Shown here: positions 31,041 through 39,822 of the stretch, piece by piece | Layout of the letters: each line of letters starts with the position of its first letter | Numbering within the stretch: position 1 is the stretch's first letter | Notes under the pieces: model-generated | Told to the model about the DNA's origin: nothing | What the model saw: only the letters and a program-made list of their open reading frames with translations | Database searches by the model: none | From: Halomonas eurihalina | GTDB lineage: Bacteria > Pseudomonadota > Gammaproteobacteria > Pseudomonadales > Halomonadaceae | Length of the DNA stretch: 64,000 nucleotides | Direction of reading: 5' to 3' | Assembly (NCBI RefSeq): GCF_008274785.1 | Contig: NZ_VTPU01000001.1 | Location: 124,001-188,000 of the forward strand | Position numbers and translations under genes: made by a program

Positions 31041-31940
31041 TCACAGGCAGCGGCTGGCCTCCTCGGGGCCCCACCACTCGGCAAAGATCCGCCAGGCACG
31101 CCGCTCGACCTCGCCGGGGCGGCGCCCCCAGACCAGCAGTCGCGACTCGCCACTCTGCTCGCAACGATCGAGCCGCACACCGGGGCCGCCGGTAAAGATG
31201 GCGTTCAACGGCGGCTCAAGCCGCCACAGACGCGCCTGTCCGCTGAGCGATACCCGCGACTGGCGTTCACGCAGCGGCTCCCCGGCCAACACGCGAAGCT
31301 GCTTGACCAGCGGGTCCAGCCCCACCAGGGCCTCATCGAGAGCTTCGTCGCCGGTCGGGCCGGGCCGCATGTCCATGAAACCGAGTCGATTTCCCGCCAC
31401 GCGAAAGCGCATCTCGACGAGCCCGACCACCCCGAGGCTGGCCGCGCCACGCGCTGCCAACTCGCCGAGATAGCGGTAACGTTCCACCGTCAATCCACTC
31501 AGCGGAGCCACGGCGTCGTCGCTTCGACGCTGGCGAGGCGATAGGTACAGGACGCGACCAAAGCGATCGGCCAACAGAGACATTGCGACAATCTCGCCAT
31601 CCGACTCCGGCGCCGCCAGGGGAAGACCGGCCTCGCGCATCGACTGGCGCACGGCTCGGCCATTCGCCATGCCCTCCAGCAACGCGGGCTCTGCACCCAG
31701 AAAGCGCAACCCCGAATGCCGGCATCGCTTGGCGAGCGCCACCTGTCGGACAACATCGCACTCACCGGGATGCAGGGCATCGCATCCCGCCGCTCGTGCC
31801 TCATCGATCAGCGTGGCCTCACCGCCAAGCGCCACCACGGGCCACATACCCAATTCGCTGCAGGCCTGACGTATTCGCAACGCGGCAACGCCGTACCCCG
31901 CCACCAAGGGGCGGGAAACCGGAGAGAGGCGCATGGGCAT
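31041..31940 (-). CDS. Degenerate biotin-carboxylase-like protein lacking the ATP lid
   Basis: I see no standard name, but the 299-residue protein aligns by eye with the accC product in this window. VAGYGVAALRIRQACSELG matches [26 protein letters not shown] (53-60) matches TAIHPGYG, and RFLGAEPALLEGMANG matches [31 protein letters not shown] (207-223) matches [17 protein letters not shown], and GGPGVRLD...LLVWGRRPGE matches the C-terminal PGGLGVRMD...LITWGDDRE. The glycine-rich ATP lid (AccC 159-170) is deleted. The [11 protein letters not shown] catalytic segment is replaced by DMRPGPTGDEA. It is thus predicted to be inactive. A good AGGAG precedes the ATG. It is divergent from a LysR gene. 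Confidence 0.7.
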   Translation of the reverse strand: MPMRLSPVSRPLVAGYGVAALRIRQACSELGMWPVVALGGEATLIDEARAAGCDALHPGECDVVRQVALAKRCRHSGLRFLGAEPALLEGMANGRAVRQSMREAGLPLAAPESDGEIVAMSLLADRFGRVLYLSPRQRRSDDAVAPLSGLTVERYRYLGELAARGAASLGVVGLVEMRFRVAGNRLGFMDMRPGPTGDEALDEALVGLDPLVKQLRVLAGEPLRERQSRVSLSGQARLWRLEPPLNAIFTGGPGVRLDRCEQSGESRLLVWGRRPGEVERRAWRIFAEWWGPEEASRCL

Positions 31941-31962
31941 GGATGCTCCTGGATAGCCGTAT

Positions 31963-31983
31963 ATCGAGCCTCGATGCTAGCAT
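31963..31983. promoter_or_regulatory. Overlapping palindromes in a LysR divergent promoter
   Basis: ATCGAG-C-CTCGAT (31963-31975) is a perfect 13-bp palindrome and ATGCTAGCAT (31974-31983) a perfect 10-bp one, overlapping by two bases. They occupy the 82-bp gap between the biotin-carboxylase-like gene and the LysR gene. They are a natural candidate operator. Confidence 0.5.
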
Positions 31984-32022
31984 GATGGGCCGACAGACAG
32001 GACGCCACCGCGTCCCGGCTCG

Positions 32023-33024
32023 ATGGACGACCCCATGACCACCCCCAAGCTGCTCAACCGTCTCACCTTCCGCCAACTCCAGGTGTTTCGTGCCGTCTAC
32101 GAGCGACAATCCTACTCCCGGGCAGCGGAAGCCCTGGGACTGACACAGCCGGCGGTCAGCGCCCAGATTCGCCAGCTCGAACAGGCCCTGGGCCAGCCGC
32201 TGTTCAAGTACGCCGGTCGCACCCTGCACATGCTGCCGGCCGCCGATGCCCTGGCCAGCTCGGCGCACAGCATCTTCGAGCAGGTCTCGCGGCTGCAGAT
32301 GAGCCTCTCCGACCTGGCCGGCACCATCAGCGGGGAACTCAACCTGGCCGCCGTCTCGACGGCACAGTACGTGGTGCCGCACCTGCTGGCGCGCTTTCGG
32401 GCCCACTACCCCAATGTCCAGATCCGCCTGCGGGTCTGCAATCGCGCCCAGGCCTTGACGCGACTGGCCGAGCAGCGCGATGACCTGGTCATCATGGCGC
32501 GGGTCCCCGAGGATGACGATCTGGTGTTCATGCCGATCCTCGACAACGAGATGATCCCCGTGGTCTGGCCCGGCCATCCACTGCTGGAGATGGAACGACC
32601 GAGTCTCGAGGACCTGGCACGCCACTACCTATTGATGCGCGAATCCGGCTCCGGCGTCCGCGGTGCGCTGGAGGAACATGCCGACGCCGAGGACGTCGAC
32701 CTGGCTCATATCATCGAGATGGGCACCAACGAAGCCGTCAAACAAGGCGTCATGGCGCAACTCGGCGTCGCCGTGCTGCCGCGCCTGGCGGTACGCCTGG
32801 AGCTCGAGGCCGGCCTGCTGGAACATCTTCCCCTGCCGGGCTTCCCGCTGCGCCACTCCTGGTGCACCGTCTACCATCGCGAGCGTTTCCCTACGCCGGT
32901 CACCGAACTCTTCCTGCGTTTCGTGCGCGATCACCTCGATGAGCTGCATGACCACTTCGCCGCCGATCCCTCGCCCTTGCCCAGCCACGGCGTGGCCTGC
33001 CTGCCCGACACCGCGCGACCGTGA
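32023..33024 (+). CDS. LysR-family transcriptional regulator, CbbR-like
   Basis: The 333-residue regulator has a LysR helix-turn-helix (SYSRAAEALGLTQPAVSAQI, about residues 30-49) and a substrate-binding domain. LTFRQLQVFRAVYERQSYSRAAE resembles CbbR/RbcR-type regulators. The start is ATG 32023 or 32035 (MTTPKLLN); neither has a strong ribosome binding site. Divergence from the degenerate biotin-carboxylase-like gene suggests shared control. Target and effector are unknown. Confidence 0.88.
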   Translation: MDDPMTTPKLLNRLTFRQLQVFRAVYERQSYSRAAEALGLTQPAVSAQIRQLEQALGQPLFKYAGRTLHMLPAADALASSAHSIFEQVSRLQMSLSDLAGTISGELNLAAVSTAQYVVPHLLARFRAHYPNVQIRLRVCNRAQALTRLAEQRDDLVIMARVPEDDDLVFMPILDNEMIPVVWPGHPLLEMERPSLEDLARHYLLMRESGSGVRGALEEHADAEDVDLAHIIEMGTNEAVKQGVMAQLGVAVLPRLAVRLELEAGLLEHLPLPGFPLRHSWCTVYHRERFPTPVTELFLRFVRDHLDELHDHFAADPSPLPSHGVACLPDTARP

Positions 33025-33177
33025 CCCACCTGTCCAGATGAGTGGCGAATATGGTAAGTTAGCGACCAGCATCCAGACACGCCATGCCCGACGCCGGCCG
33101 TCCCGCTTCGCTTGCGCGGACACCCCACGACCGCATGGGCGTGACGCACAGCCGCCGAATGGAGAGGCTTGCAGATC

Positions 33178-34236
33178 ATGAGTAATAAGCAGGTGTCCAG
33201 CGGAGAGAAGTACCGCAACGAACACGGTGCGACCGCAATCAAGGACGGCATGAAACAGCGCAGCCAGCAGGAGGACAACCCCTCCCTTGGCCGCAAGCCG
33301 AAGTGGCTGCGCGCGCAGATTCCCGGTGGCGAACGCTTCGACGCCGTGAAGCGCAACGTCAACGAACACCGGCTCAGCACCGTCTGCGCCGAATCCCATT
33401 GCCCCAACATGGGCGAGTGCTGGAGCAACGGTACCGCCACCATCATGCTGATGGGCTCGGTATGCACCCGTGCCTGCCGTTTCTGCGCCGTGGATACCGG
33501 CAACCCCAAGGGTTGGCTGGATACCGAGGAACCCGCGAACACCGCCGAGTCCGTCGAGCTGATGGGCCTGCGCTACGTCGTGCTGACCTCGGTGGACCGG
33601 GACGACCTGCCGGATGGCGGCGCGACCCATTACGCCGACTGCATCCGCGCCATCAAGGCCCGCACCCCCGAGGTCGCCGTCGAGGCGCTGACGCCTGACT
33701 TCGACGCCGAGCCCAGCGCCATCGAGCGGGTCGTCGATTCTGGCCTCGAGGTCTTCGCCCAGAACGTCGAGACCGTGGAACGCCTGACGCAACGGGTCCG
33801 CGACCCCCGAGCCGGCTACCGCAAGACCCTGGACGTACTGGCCCACGCCAAGCGCCACCGCCCCGAAGTGATTACCAAGACCAGCCTGATGCTCGGCCTC
33901 GGCGAGACCGAGGAGGAAATCCTCCAGACCTTTGACGACCTGCGTGCCATCGGCGTCGACATCGTCACCCTGGGACAGTATCTGCGCCCCACCCGCAACC
34001 ACCTGCCGGTGGAACGCTGGGTAACGCCCGAGGAGTTCGAACGCTATCGCCAGCTGGGACTCGAGAAGGGCTTCATGGAGGTTCCCTCGGGCCCGCTGGT
34101 ACGCTCAAGCTATCGCGCCGACCGGGTCTTCGAGAACAACAACCTGGGGCTCGAGCTGGCCTCACCGGGCAAGGTACCCGGCCAAGCGGAGCAGGAGACG
34201 GATCCGAACCTGATTCCCGCCCTGAACGTCGGTTGA
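33178..34236 (+). CDS. lipA: Lipoyl synthase
   Basis: LipA inserts sulfur at C6 and C8 of octanoyl groups on lipoyl domains using radical SAM chemistry. The 352-residue protein carries both clusters' ligands: the auxiliary cluster Cys70, Cys75, Cys81 ([12 protein letters not shown]) and the radical SAM Cys96, Cys100, Cys103 (CTRACRFC). The C-terminal RSSYRAD serine ligand is also present. ATG 33178 (MSNKQV) is preferred to the ATG three codons earlier. It is convergent with lipB, with a terminator between them. Confidence 0.98.
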   Translation: MSNKQVSSGEKYRNEHGATAIKDGMKQRSQQEDNPSLGRKPKWLRAQIPGGERFDAVKRNVNEHRLSTVCAESHCPNMGECWSNGTATIMLMGSVCTRACRFCAVDTGNPKGWLDTEEPANTAESVELMGLRYVVLTSVDRDDLPDGGATHYADCIRAIKARTPEVAVEALTPDFDAEPSAIERVVDSGLEVFAQNVETVERLTQRVRDPRAGYRKTLDVLAHAKRHRPEVITKTSLMLGLGETEEEILQTFDDLRAIGVDIVTLGQYLRPTRNHLPVERWVTPEEFERYRQLGLEKGFMEVPSGPLVRSSYRADRVFENNNLGLELASPGKVPGQAEQETDPNLIPALNVG

Positions 34237-34255
34237 ATCACGCCACATGACGAAA

Positions 34256-34284
34256 GACGCCGGCCCCTCATCGGGGCCGGCGTC
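34256..34284. terminator. Terminator between convergent lipA and lipB
   Basis: GACGCCGGCCCC and GGGGCCGGCGTC form a perfect 12-bp stem around TCATC, 20 nt after the lipA stop. It can act on both strands; no strong T-run follows. Confidence 0.7.
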
Positions 34285-34331
34285 GTATTAGGCCTACCTA
34301 TTCCACCTTCTCGCTGCACTACCCTTCCGGC

Positions 34332-34970
34332 TCAGTCGACGAACAGCAATTCGCGGTCGAGCTCCCGGGCCAGGAAATGAGCCAACCGTGTCGCCACCGT
34401 CGGCACGTCCGGCGCCTCCGCCACCAGGTCCGACACGCGCGTCATCGCCATGCCGGCATAGCCACAGGGATTGATGCGCTCGAAGGGCGAGAGATCACCG
34501 TCGACGTTAAGGGCCACACCATGAAAACTGGCACCGCGCCGGATACGCAGCCCCAGTGAGGCGATCTTGGCCTCCCCCACGTAGACGCCGGGTGCATCGG
34601 GCCTTGCATGTGCCTCCACGCCCAATTCGGCAAGCAGCTCGACGACCGCCCGCTCAAGGCAATTAACCAGTTCGCGCACGCCGAGCCCGGCACGGCGCAC
34701 ATCCAGCAGCGGATAGGCCACGACCTGACCGGGGCCATGATAGGTCACCTGGCCGCCACGGTCGGTCTCGACCACCGGAATATCGCCGGGCATCAGCACG
34801 TGCTCCGGCTTGCCGGCCCGACCTTGGGTGAACACCGGGTCATGCTCGACCAGCCAGAGCTGATCCAACGTCGAGGCGTCGCGCTGGTCGGTAAGGTCTC
34901 GCATCGCCCGCCAGACCGGCTCATAGGGGCGACGCCCCAGGCGATGCACCTGAATGGCCGCCACGCTCAT
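34332..34970 (-). CDS. lipB: Octanoyl-ACP:protein N-octanoyltransferase
   Basis: LipB moves octanoate from acyl carrier protein to lipoyl domains, the step before LipA. The 212-residue protein has the family motif [12 protein letters not shown] (71-82) and the catalytic Lys135 (AKIASLG) and Cys169 (NPCGY). It overlaps the upstream ybeD-like gene by 4 nt. The ybeD-lipB pairing is standard in gammaproteobacteria. Confidence 0.97.
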   Translation of the reverse strand: MSVAAIQVHRLGRRPYEPVWRAMRDLTDQRDASTLDQLWLVEHDPVFTQGRAGKPEHVLMPGDIPVVETDRGGQVTYHGPGQVVAYPLLDVRRAGLGVRELVNCLERAVVELLAELGVEAHARPDAPGVYVGEAKIASLGLRIRRGASFHGVALNVDGDLSPFERINPCGYAGMAMTRVSDLVAEAPDVPTVATRLAHFLARELDRELLFVD

Positions 34971-35281
34971 ACCACCATGTGCACGAGCCCGCTGGCCTTG
35001 AGCTCAGTGAACAGTGCCTGGAGCTGCGTTTCACTGGTGGCCCGCATCGTCAGCCGCACCGACTGGAAGCGTCCATTGCGGCTATCCACCACCTGGATGC
35101 CCTTCGGGTCGAACGCCGGGTCGTGGCGCGTGACCGTCTGGCAGACCATGGCGACGAATTCCTCGTCGGCATCGCCCACCACCTTGATCGGGTAGTCGCA
35201 GGGAAAGCTGATCTTCGGCGGCTCGCCTCGCGGACTGGCGGCACTCGGTTGGCGCAAATCGCGCAGGGTCTTGTCGTTCAT
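34967..35281 (-). CDS. ybeD: YbeD/DUF493-family small regulatory protein
   Basis: The 104-residue protein contains the ferredoxin-like YbeD fold signature ([16 protein letters not shown], then [13 protein letters not shown]). The E. coli homologue lies between dacA and lipB, as here. An allosteric or regulatory role related to lipoate metabolism has been proposed for the family but is not proven. Its 3' end overlaps lipB by 4 nt. The first 25 residues are low-complexity and less conserved. Confidence 0.9.
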   Translation of the reverse strand: MNDKTLRDLRQPSAASPRGEPPKISFPCDYPIKVVGDADEEFVAMVCQTVTRHDPAFDPKGIQVVDSRNGRFQSVRLTMRATSETQLQALFTELKASGLVHMVV

Positions 35282-35379
35282 CCCGCACCTTGGTGAAAGT
35301 ATCTACCGACATTCTACGCAACCCGCGCCCCACCACCAAGAGTGGGGCACGGCCTGGCCATCCCGAGTCCATGCCTTCC

Positions 35380-36603
35380 TCAGTCGAAGAAGCCGCCCAT
35401 CAGATTGGCGAAGAAGCGATGGACCTTGTCGATCAGGCGCTTGAAGAAACCGCCCTCTTCGACGTCTTCCAGTGCCAGCAGATCACGCTGGCCGACGACT
35501 TCATCACCCAGGCGTACCTCCATGGTGCCCACGGTATCGCCGCCAGCGATCGGCGCAGTCAGGTCCTGGCGGATATCGAGCTTGGCGGTGAGTTCCTCGC
35601 CACGATCCCGAGGAACGGTCATGAAGACATTCTCGTCGACGCCGATCTTCAGCTCGTCCTTGTCGCCGCCCCACACCCGGGAAGTGTTGAGCACCGCGCC
35701 CTTGTCGTAGAGCTTCAATGTCTCGAAGTAGCGGAAGCCATAGCTCAGCAGCTTCTGGCTCTCCTGGACCCTCGCCTCCGCGGAGTCAGTGCCCATCACC
35801 ACCGAGATCAGGCGCATGTCCTCGCGCTTGGCCGACGACACCAGGCAATAGCCCGCCGCCTCGGTCCAGCCGGTTTTCAGGCCGTCCACGCTGCTGTCGC
35901 GCCACAGCAGGCTATTGCGGTTGGGCTGGTCGATACCGCCATAGGAGAACTCCTTCTGGCGATACATGCTGTAGTGATTGGGGTAATCGTTGATGATATG
36001 ACGCGACAGCAACGCTAGATCACGGGCAGACGAATAATGGTTGTCGTGCGGCAGGCCGGTCGGGTTGACGAAATGTGTATTTTCCATGCCCAGCCGCGCC
36101 GCATGCTGGTTCATGATATCGGCGAAAGGCTCGGTGCCGCCCGCCAGATACTCGGCCATGGCCACACTGGCATCGTTGCCGGAGACGATGACGATACCGT
36201 GCAACAGCTCGCTGACCGGCACTCGATCACCGACCTCGATAAACATCTTCGAGCCGCCGGTACGCCAAGCCTGCTCACTGACAGGCACCAGGTCGTCGGG
36301 AGCGATATTGCCCTTGTTGAGCTCACGCTCCACCAGGTAGGCGGTCATCAGCTTGGTCAGGCTCGCCGGCGGCAACCGCTCGTCCGGATTGTGCTGGGCA
36401 ATCACGCGCCCGCTGCCGGCATCCATCAGGATCCAGGAGGTGGCAGCCAGGCGCGGTGGCGCCGGAATCATGGTCTGCGGCTGAGGCTGTGCCTGAGGCT
36501 GGGGCGACGGCTCCTGAGCCTGGGTCGGCGCAGCGACCAGGGAACAGCATGCCAGCAGGACCGGCATCAAGCGGCGGAAGGAAAACGAGCACGACACTTT
36601 CAT
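35380..36603 (-). CDS. dacA: D-alanyl-D-alanine carboxypeptidase (PBP5/6 type)
   Basis: DacA trims the terminal D-Ala of peptidoglycan stem peptides in the periplasm. The 407-residue precursor has a signal peptide ending near TQAQ (residue 30) and a Pro/Gln-rich linker. The penicillin-binding motifs are S81-L-T-K84, S141-G-N and K244-T-G. A C-terminal amphipathic helix (FFKRLIDKVHRFFANLMGG) anchors it to the inner membrane. Start at 36603 is chosen for signal-peptide shape; ATG 36612 and 36627 are in frame. It follows rlpA by 53 bp. Confidence 0.96.
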   Translation of the reverse strand: MKVSCSFSFRRLMPVLLACCSLVAAPTQAQEPSPQPQAQPQPQTMIPAPPRLAATSWILMDAGSGRVIAQHNPDERLPPASLTKLMTAYLVERELNKGNIAPDDLVPVSEQAWRTGGSKMFIEVGDRVPVSELLHGIVIVSGNDASVAMAEYLAGGTEPFADIMNQHAARLGMENTHFVNPTGLPHDNHYSSARDLALLSRHIINDYPNHYSMYRQKEFSYGGIDQPNRNSLLWRDSSVDGLKTGWTEAAGYCLVSSAKREDMRLISVVMGTDSAEARVQESQKLLSYGFRYFETLKLYDKGAVLNTSRVWGGDKDELKIGVDENVFMTVPRDRGEELTAKLDIRQDLTAPIAGGDTVGTMEVRLGDEVVGQRDLLALEDVEEGGFFKRLIDKVHRFFANLMGGFFD

Positions 36604-36656
36604 GGATGGCATTCTCTTCGGGTGCATCACAGGATGATCATTGGCTATGGCGCCGA

Positions 36657-37565
36657 TCAATCGGCGCCGTTGACGACAAAGGCCTTGTCGAAGCCCTCGC
36701 GGCTCAACTGGCCACGCACTGGGTCGACCTGGCCGGCATGTTTCAGAGGACCGACCTGAACGCGATAAAGCCCGGCGGTGCTGGCAATTCTGACCGGCTG
36801 GGACAAGGCCCCTTCCAGCCGATCCTTGAGTGCTTCGGCGTTGTCCGGCGAACCGAGCGCCGCCACCTGCAGGTAGATGGGAGCGCTGGTGTCCCGGCCG
36901 TCATCTTGCGCGGCCGGACGCGGCTCGACCGGACGCTGCCTGGCGACACTTGACGACGTGGACTCGCCGCCCTGGCGCGCCTGCCAGGCCTCGGGATCGA
37001 TGGCCTCGACCCTGACACGACCGGTTCCGTGGTCAAGGATGTCCAGGCGTGCGGCAGCAGCATAGGAAAGATCAATCTCCCGTTCGCTGTGAAAGGGACC
37101 GCGATCATTGACCCTGACGATCGCCGAGCGCCCGTTGTCGAGGTTGGTGACCCGGGCATAGGTCGGCAATGGCAAGGTACGATGCGCGGCACTCATCTTG
37201 TACATATCATAGATTTCACCGTTGGACGTGGCATAGCCATGGAACTTCTTGCCGTACCAGGATGCCGTTCCCCGACGGTCGTAGCCGCTGGAATCGGACA
37301 GGACATGATACGTCTTGCCCCACACCTCGTAATTGGATTTGTTGCCGGCGCGAGAGCGTGGCTCCGAGCGTGGCTCGGCGTCGGCAACCTGGCTGACATC
37401 CGGTGGCTCCTGAGGATAGGCGTCACTGGACATCGCATAACGCTCCCCGGTACCGCTATCCGGCGCGGCCGTATCGGTCACCTCCTTCGTCACTCGATTG
37501 CCACCATCACTGGCACAGCCCGCCAGCAGAAGGCCCGCACACAAGACACTCCACCAGGCTTTCAT
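36657..37565 (-). CDS. rlpA: Septal-ring lytic transglycosylase RlpA lipoprotein
   Basis: RlpA cleaves denuded glycan strands and binds them through a SPOR domain. The 302-residue precursor has a lipobox LLLAGC (Cys17), a double-psi beta-barrel domain (GTASWYGKKFHGYATSNGE, about 98-190) and a C-terminal SPOR domain (about 225-300, YLQVAALGSPDNA). AGGAG precedes the start. It overlaps the mltB stop by 4 nt, showing coupling in a peptidoglycan operon. Confidence 0.96.
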   Translation of the reverse strand: MKAWWSVLCAGLLLAGCASDGGNRVTKEVTDTAAPDSGTGERYAMSSDAYPQEPPDVSQVADAEPRSEPRSRAGNKSNYEVWGKTYHVLSDSSGYDRRGTASWYGKKFHGYATSNGEIYDMYKMSAAHRTLPLPTYARVTNLDNGRSAIVRVNDRGPFHSEREIDLSYAAAARLDILDHGTGRVRVEAIDPEAWQARQGGESTSSSVARQRPVEPRPAAQDDGRDTSAPIYLQVAALGSPDNAEALKDRLEGALSQPVRIASTAGLYRVQVGPLKHAGQVDPVRGQLSREGFDKAFVVNGAD

Positions 37566-38617
37566 GGACGCTCCTCGGACTCGGTCGCCATCGACTCGAA
37601 CCAGTTCGTCGGCTCGCCGCGCGCCTCGGCGATCGCCTCGGCGAGTTCGGTGACGGCCATGGCATACAGGTAACTGTGGTTATAGCGCGTAATGACGTAG
37701 AAGTTGTCGAGACCGAGACGATAACGATAGTGACCGTCGGCAAGCTCCAGGGCCAAGGGAATCACTCGCGTTTCCGGCGACAAGGCATCCTCTGGTGTGA
37801 TGCCGGCATCTCGCAGCTTACTCACTGAAACGTACGGTTTCTGGGCCTGGTTGAACTCGATACTGGCGGGCGGCTCCGCCGGCCCCTCGGCGTCCAGGTA
37901 GATCGGCGAATCGCCCTGCCAGCGGTGCTCGGCGAAATAGTTGCCGACACTGCCGATGGCATCCACCGGGTCGGTCCAAAGGTTGCGCGCACCATCGCCG
38001 TTGAAGTCCACGGCATAGGCGCGATAACTGGTGGGAATGAACTGCGGATAACCCATGGCACCGGCATAGGAGCCCTCAAGCTCACCCGGCTCGACGCCCT
38101 GCTCATAGGCGATTTCCAGAAAGGCAGCCAGTTCGCCGCGGAAGAAGCCACCCCGGGAGCCATGGTGAAACGCCAGGGTCGACAGGGAGTCCAGCACGCG
38201 ATGGTCCCCCGTCACCTCGCCATAGCGCGTCTCGACGCCAAGAATGGCAGCAATGATCTCGGGCGGCACTTGATAGTCATGTTGGGCGCGCTCGAAGGCA
38301 TCCTGGTGCTGATCGATGAAACGCACGCCCTTGGCGATACGCTCCTCGCCCAGGAAGATATCGCGGTACTCGTGCCATGTCAGATGATACTCCGCCGCGC
38401 CGGACATGGCGTCCAGCACCTGCTGGCTGAAAGTCGCCTCATCCATGGCCCGCTCCAGCCAGGCCCGATCGACCCCCTGGGCGCTGACTTCATTGACCAG
38501 TGCCTTGACATCACCGTGGCGCGGATCGAAGTCTTCGGCCGAAGCCGTAGCACTGGCCAGCGCCAGACACCCACCCGCTAACAGGATCCGTCGCGCTCTT
38601 CGCGATATCCTCGTCAT
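37562..38617 (-). CDS. mltB: Membrane-bound lytic murein transglycosylase B
   Basis: MltB cuts the glycan backbone to form 1,6-anhydromuropeptides. The 351-residue protein has an export signal ending near ASA (residue 27), without a clear lipobox at its end (GGC at 15-17 is early). The catalytic glutamate is Glu129 in GVETRYGE, with GAMGYPQFIPTSY downstream. ATG 38617 follows GGGAGAAG. A three-copy heptamer array (ATTCAGG on this strand) lies immediately upstream of that ribosome binding site. Confidence 0.95.
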   Translation of the reverse strand: MTRISRRARRILLAGGCLALASATASAEDFDPRHGDVKALVNEVSAQGVDRAWLERAMDEATFSQQVLDAMSGAAEYHLTWHEYRDIFLGEERIAKGVRFIDQHQDAFERAQHDYQVPPEIIAAILGVETRYGEVTGDHRVLDSLSTLAFHHGSRGGFFRGELAAFLEIAYEQGVEPGELEGSYAGAMGYPQFIPTSYRAYAVDFNGDGARNLWTDPVDAIGSVGNYFAEHRWQGDSPIYLDAEGPAEPPASIEFNQAQKPYVSVSKLRDAGITPEDALSPETRVIPLALELADGHYRYRLGLDNFYVITRYNHSYLYAMAVTELAEAIAEARGEPTNWFESMATESEERP

Positions 38618-38628
38618 CGTCTCTTCTC

Positions 38629-38649
38629 CCTGAATCCTGAATCCTGAAT
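38629..38649 (-). repeat. Heptanucleotide array ATTCAGG x3 in the mltB leader
   Basis: On the plus strand CCTGAAT is repeated exactly three times (38629-38635, 38636-38642, 38643-38649). On the transcribed mltB strand this is ATTCAGG x3, ending directly at the GGGAGAAG ribosome binding site. It fills most of the gap between the rodA stop and the mltB start. Confidence 0.85.
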
Positions 38650-38660
38650 CACGCATGCTC

Positions 38661-39821
38661 CTAGCGCGACAGCAGGCGGCGATGCGAATGAATCGCCATG
38701 AGAATACCGAAACCGGCCAGCAAGGTCACGCTGGAGGTTCCACCGAAACTGACCAGTGGCAGGGGCACGCCAACCACCGGCAGGATACCGCTGACCATGC
38801 CGATATTGACGAAGACATAGATGAAGAAGGTCAGGATGATGCTTCCAGCCAGCAGGCGCCCGAAGGTTTCCTGCGCCGTACCCGCCAGCCACAGCCCCCG
38901 GCAGACGATCAGCAGATAGAGGAGGAGGAAGGCCAGCATACCTACCAGGCCGAACTCCTCGCCCAGTACTGCCACTATGAAGTCGGTATGGCGTTCGGGC
39001 AGGAATTCCAGCTGCGATTGGGTGCCGTGCAGCCAGCCTTTGCCCCAGAGCCCACCGCTGCCGAGTGCGGTGGTCGACTGGATGATGTTCCAGCCGGCGC
39101 CAAGCGGGTCACTCTCGGGGGACAGGAAGGTCAGTACCCGCTGACGCTGATAATCGTGCATGTTGATCCACAGCAACGGCAGTGCCGCGGCGACCAGCAC
39201 GGCCAGGCCAAGGATAATGCGCCAGGAAAGCCCCGCCAGCAGGATCACGAAGATCGCCGCCGTGGCCACCAACAACGAAGTGCCGAGGTCGGGCTGCCGC
39301 GCGATCAGCACCACCGGCACTCCAATCAGCACGGCGCATACCGCCAGCTCCCGCCATCCCGGTGGCAAGGGACGTCGACTCAACCAGGCCGCCACCATCA
39401 ACGGCATCGCCAGCTTCATCATCTCCGAAGGCTGGAAGCGAATCACGCCGGGAATCACCAACCAGCGCTGCGCCCCCATGCCCATGTCGCCCATGATTTC
39501 CACCGCCACCAGCATCAGCACGCCCACCAGATAGGCCGGCAGTGCCCAGCGATACAGGGTGGCCGGCGAGAACTGGGCAATCACCGCCATCCCCCCCAGG
39601 GCCACGCCGAAACGCATCCCCTGGGCGATCACCATGTCGAGACTCTGCCCGCTGGCGCTATAGAGTACCACCAGCCCGGAGAGCATCAACAACAGCAGCA
39701 ACCCCAGCAGCCAGGGGTCCAGATGGATACGCTCCCACAGGCTGCGACGGCGCGACATGCCGCTGCGTGGCGGACGCACGGGATGGCCACGCATGCTCAT
39801 GGGCAGATCGAACCTTGCCAT
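38661..39821 (-). CDS. rodA: Peptidoglycan glycosyltransferase RodA (SEDS)
   Basis: RodA polymerises lipid II during lateral wall growth, with PBP2. The 386-residue protein has about ten membrane helices and SEDS signatures (RWLVIPGVIRFQPSEMMKLA; GSGGLWGKGW; LPERHTDFIVAVLGEE; PLVSFGGTS). The start ATG 39821 overlaps the region of the mrdA stop (1 nt apart). An alternative upstream start at 39875 would lie inside mrdA and adds nothing family-like. Confidence 0.96.
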   Translation of the reverse strand: MARFDLPMSMRGHPVRPPRSGMSRRRSLWERIHLDPWLLGLLLLLMLSGLVVLYSASGQSLDMVIAQGMRFGVALGGMAVIAQFSPATLYRWALPAYLVGVLMLVAVEIMGDMGMGAQRWLVIPGVIRFQPSEMMKLAMPLMVAAWLSRRPLPPGWRELAVCAVLIGVPVVLIARQPDLGTSLLVATAAIFVILLAGLSWRIILGLAVLVAAALPLLWINMHDYQRQRVLTFLSPESDPLGAGWNIIQSTTALGSGGLWGKGWLHGTQSQLEFLPERHTDFIVAVLGEEFGLVGMLAFLLLYLLIVCRGLWLAGTAQETFGRLLAGSIILTFFIYVFVNIGMVSGILPVVGVPLPLVSFGGTSSVTLLAGFGILMAIHSHRRLLSR

Positions 39822-39822
39822 C

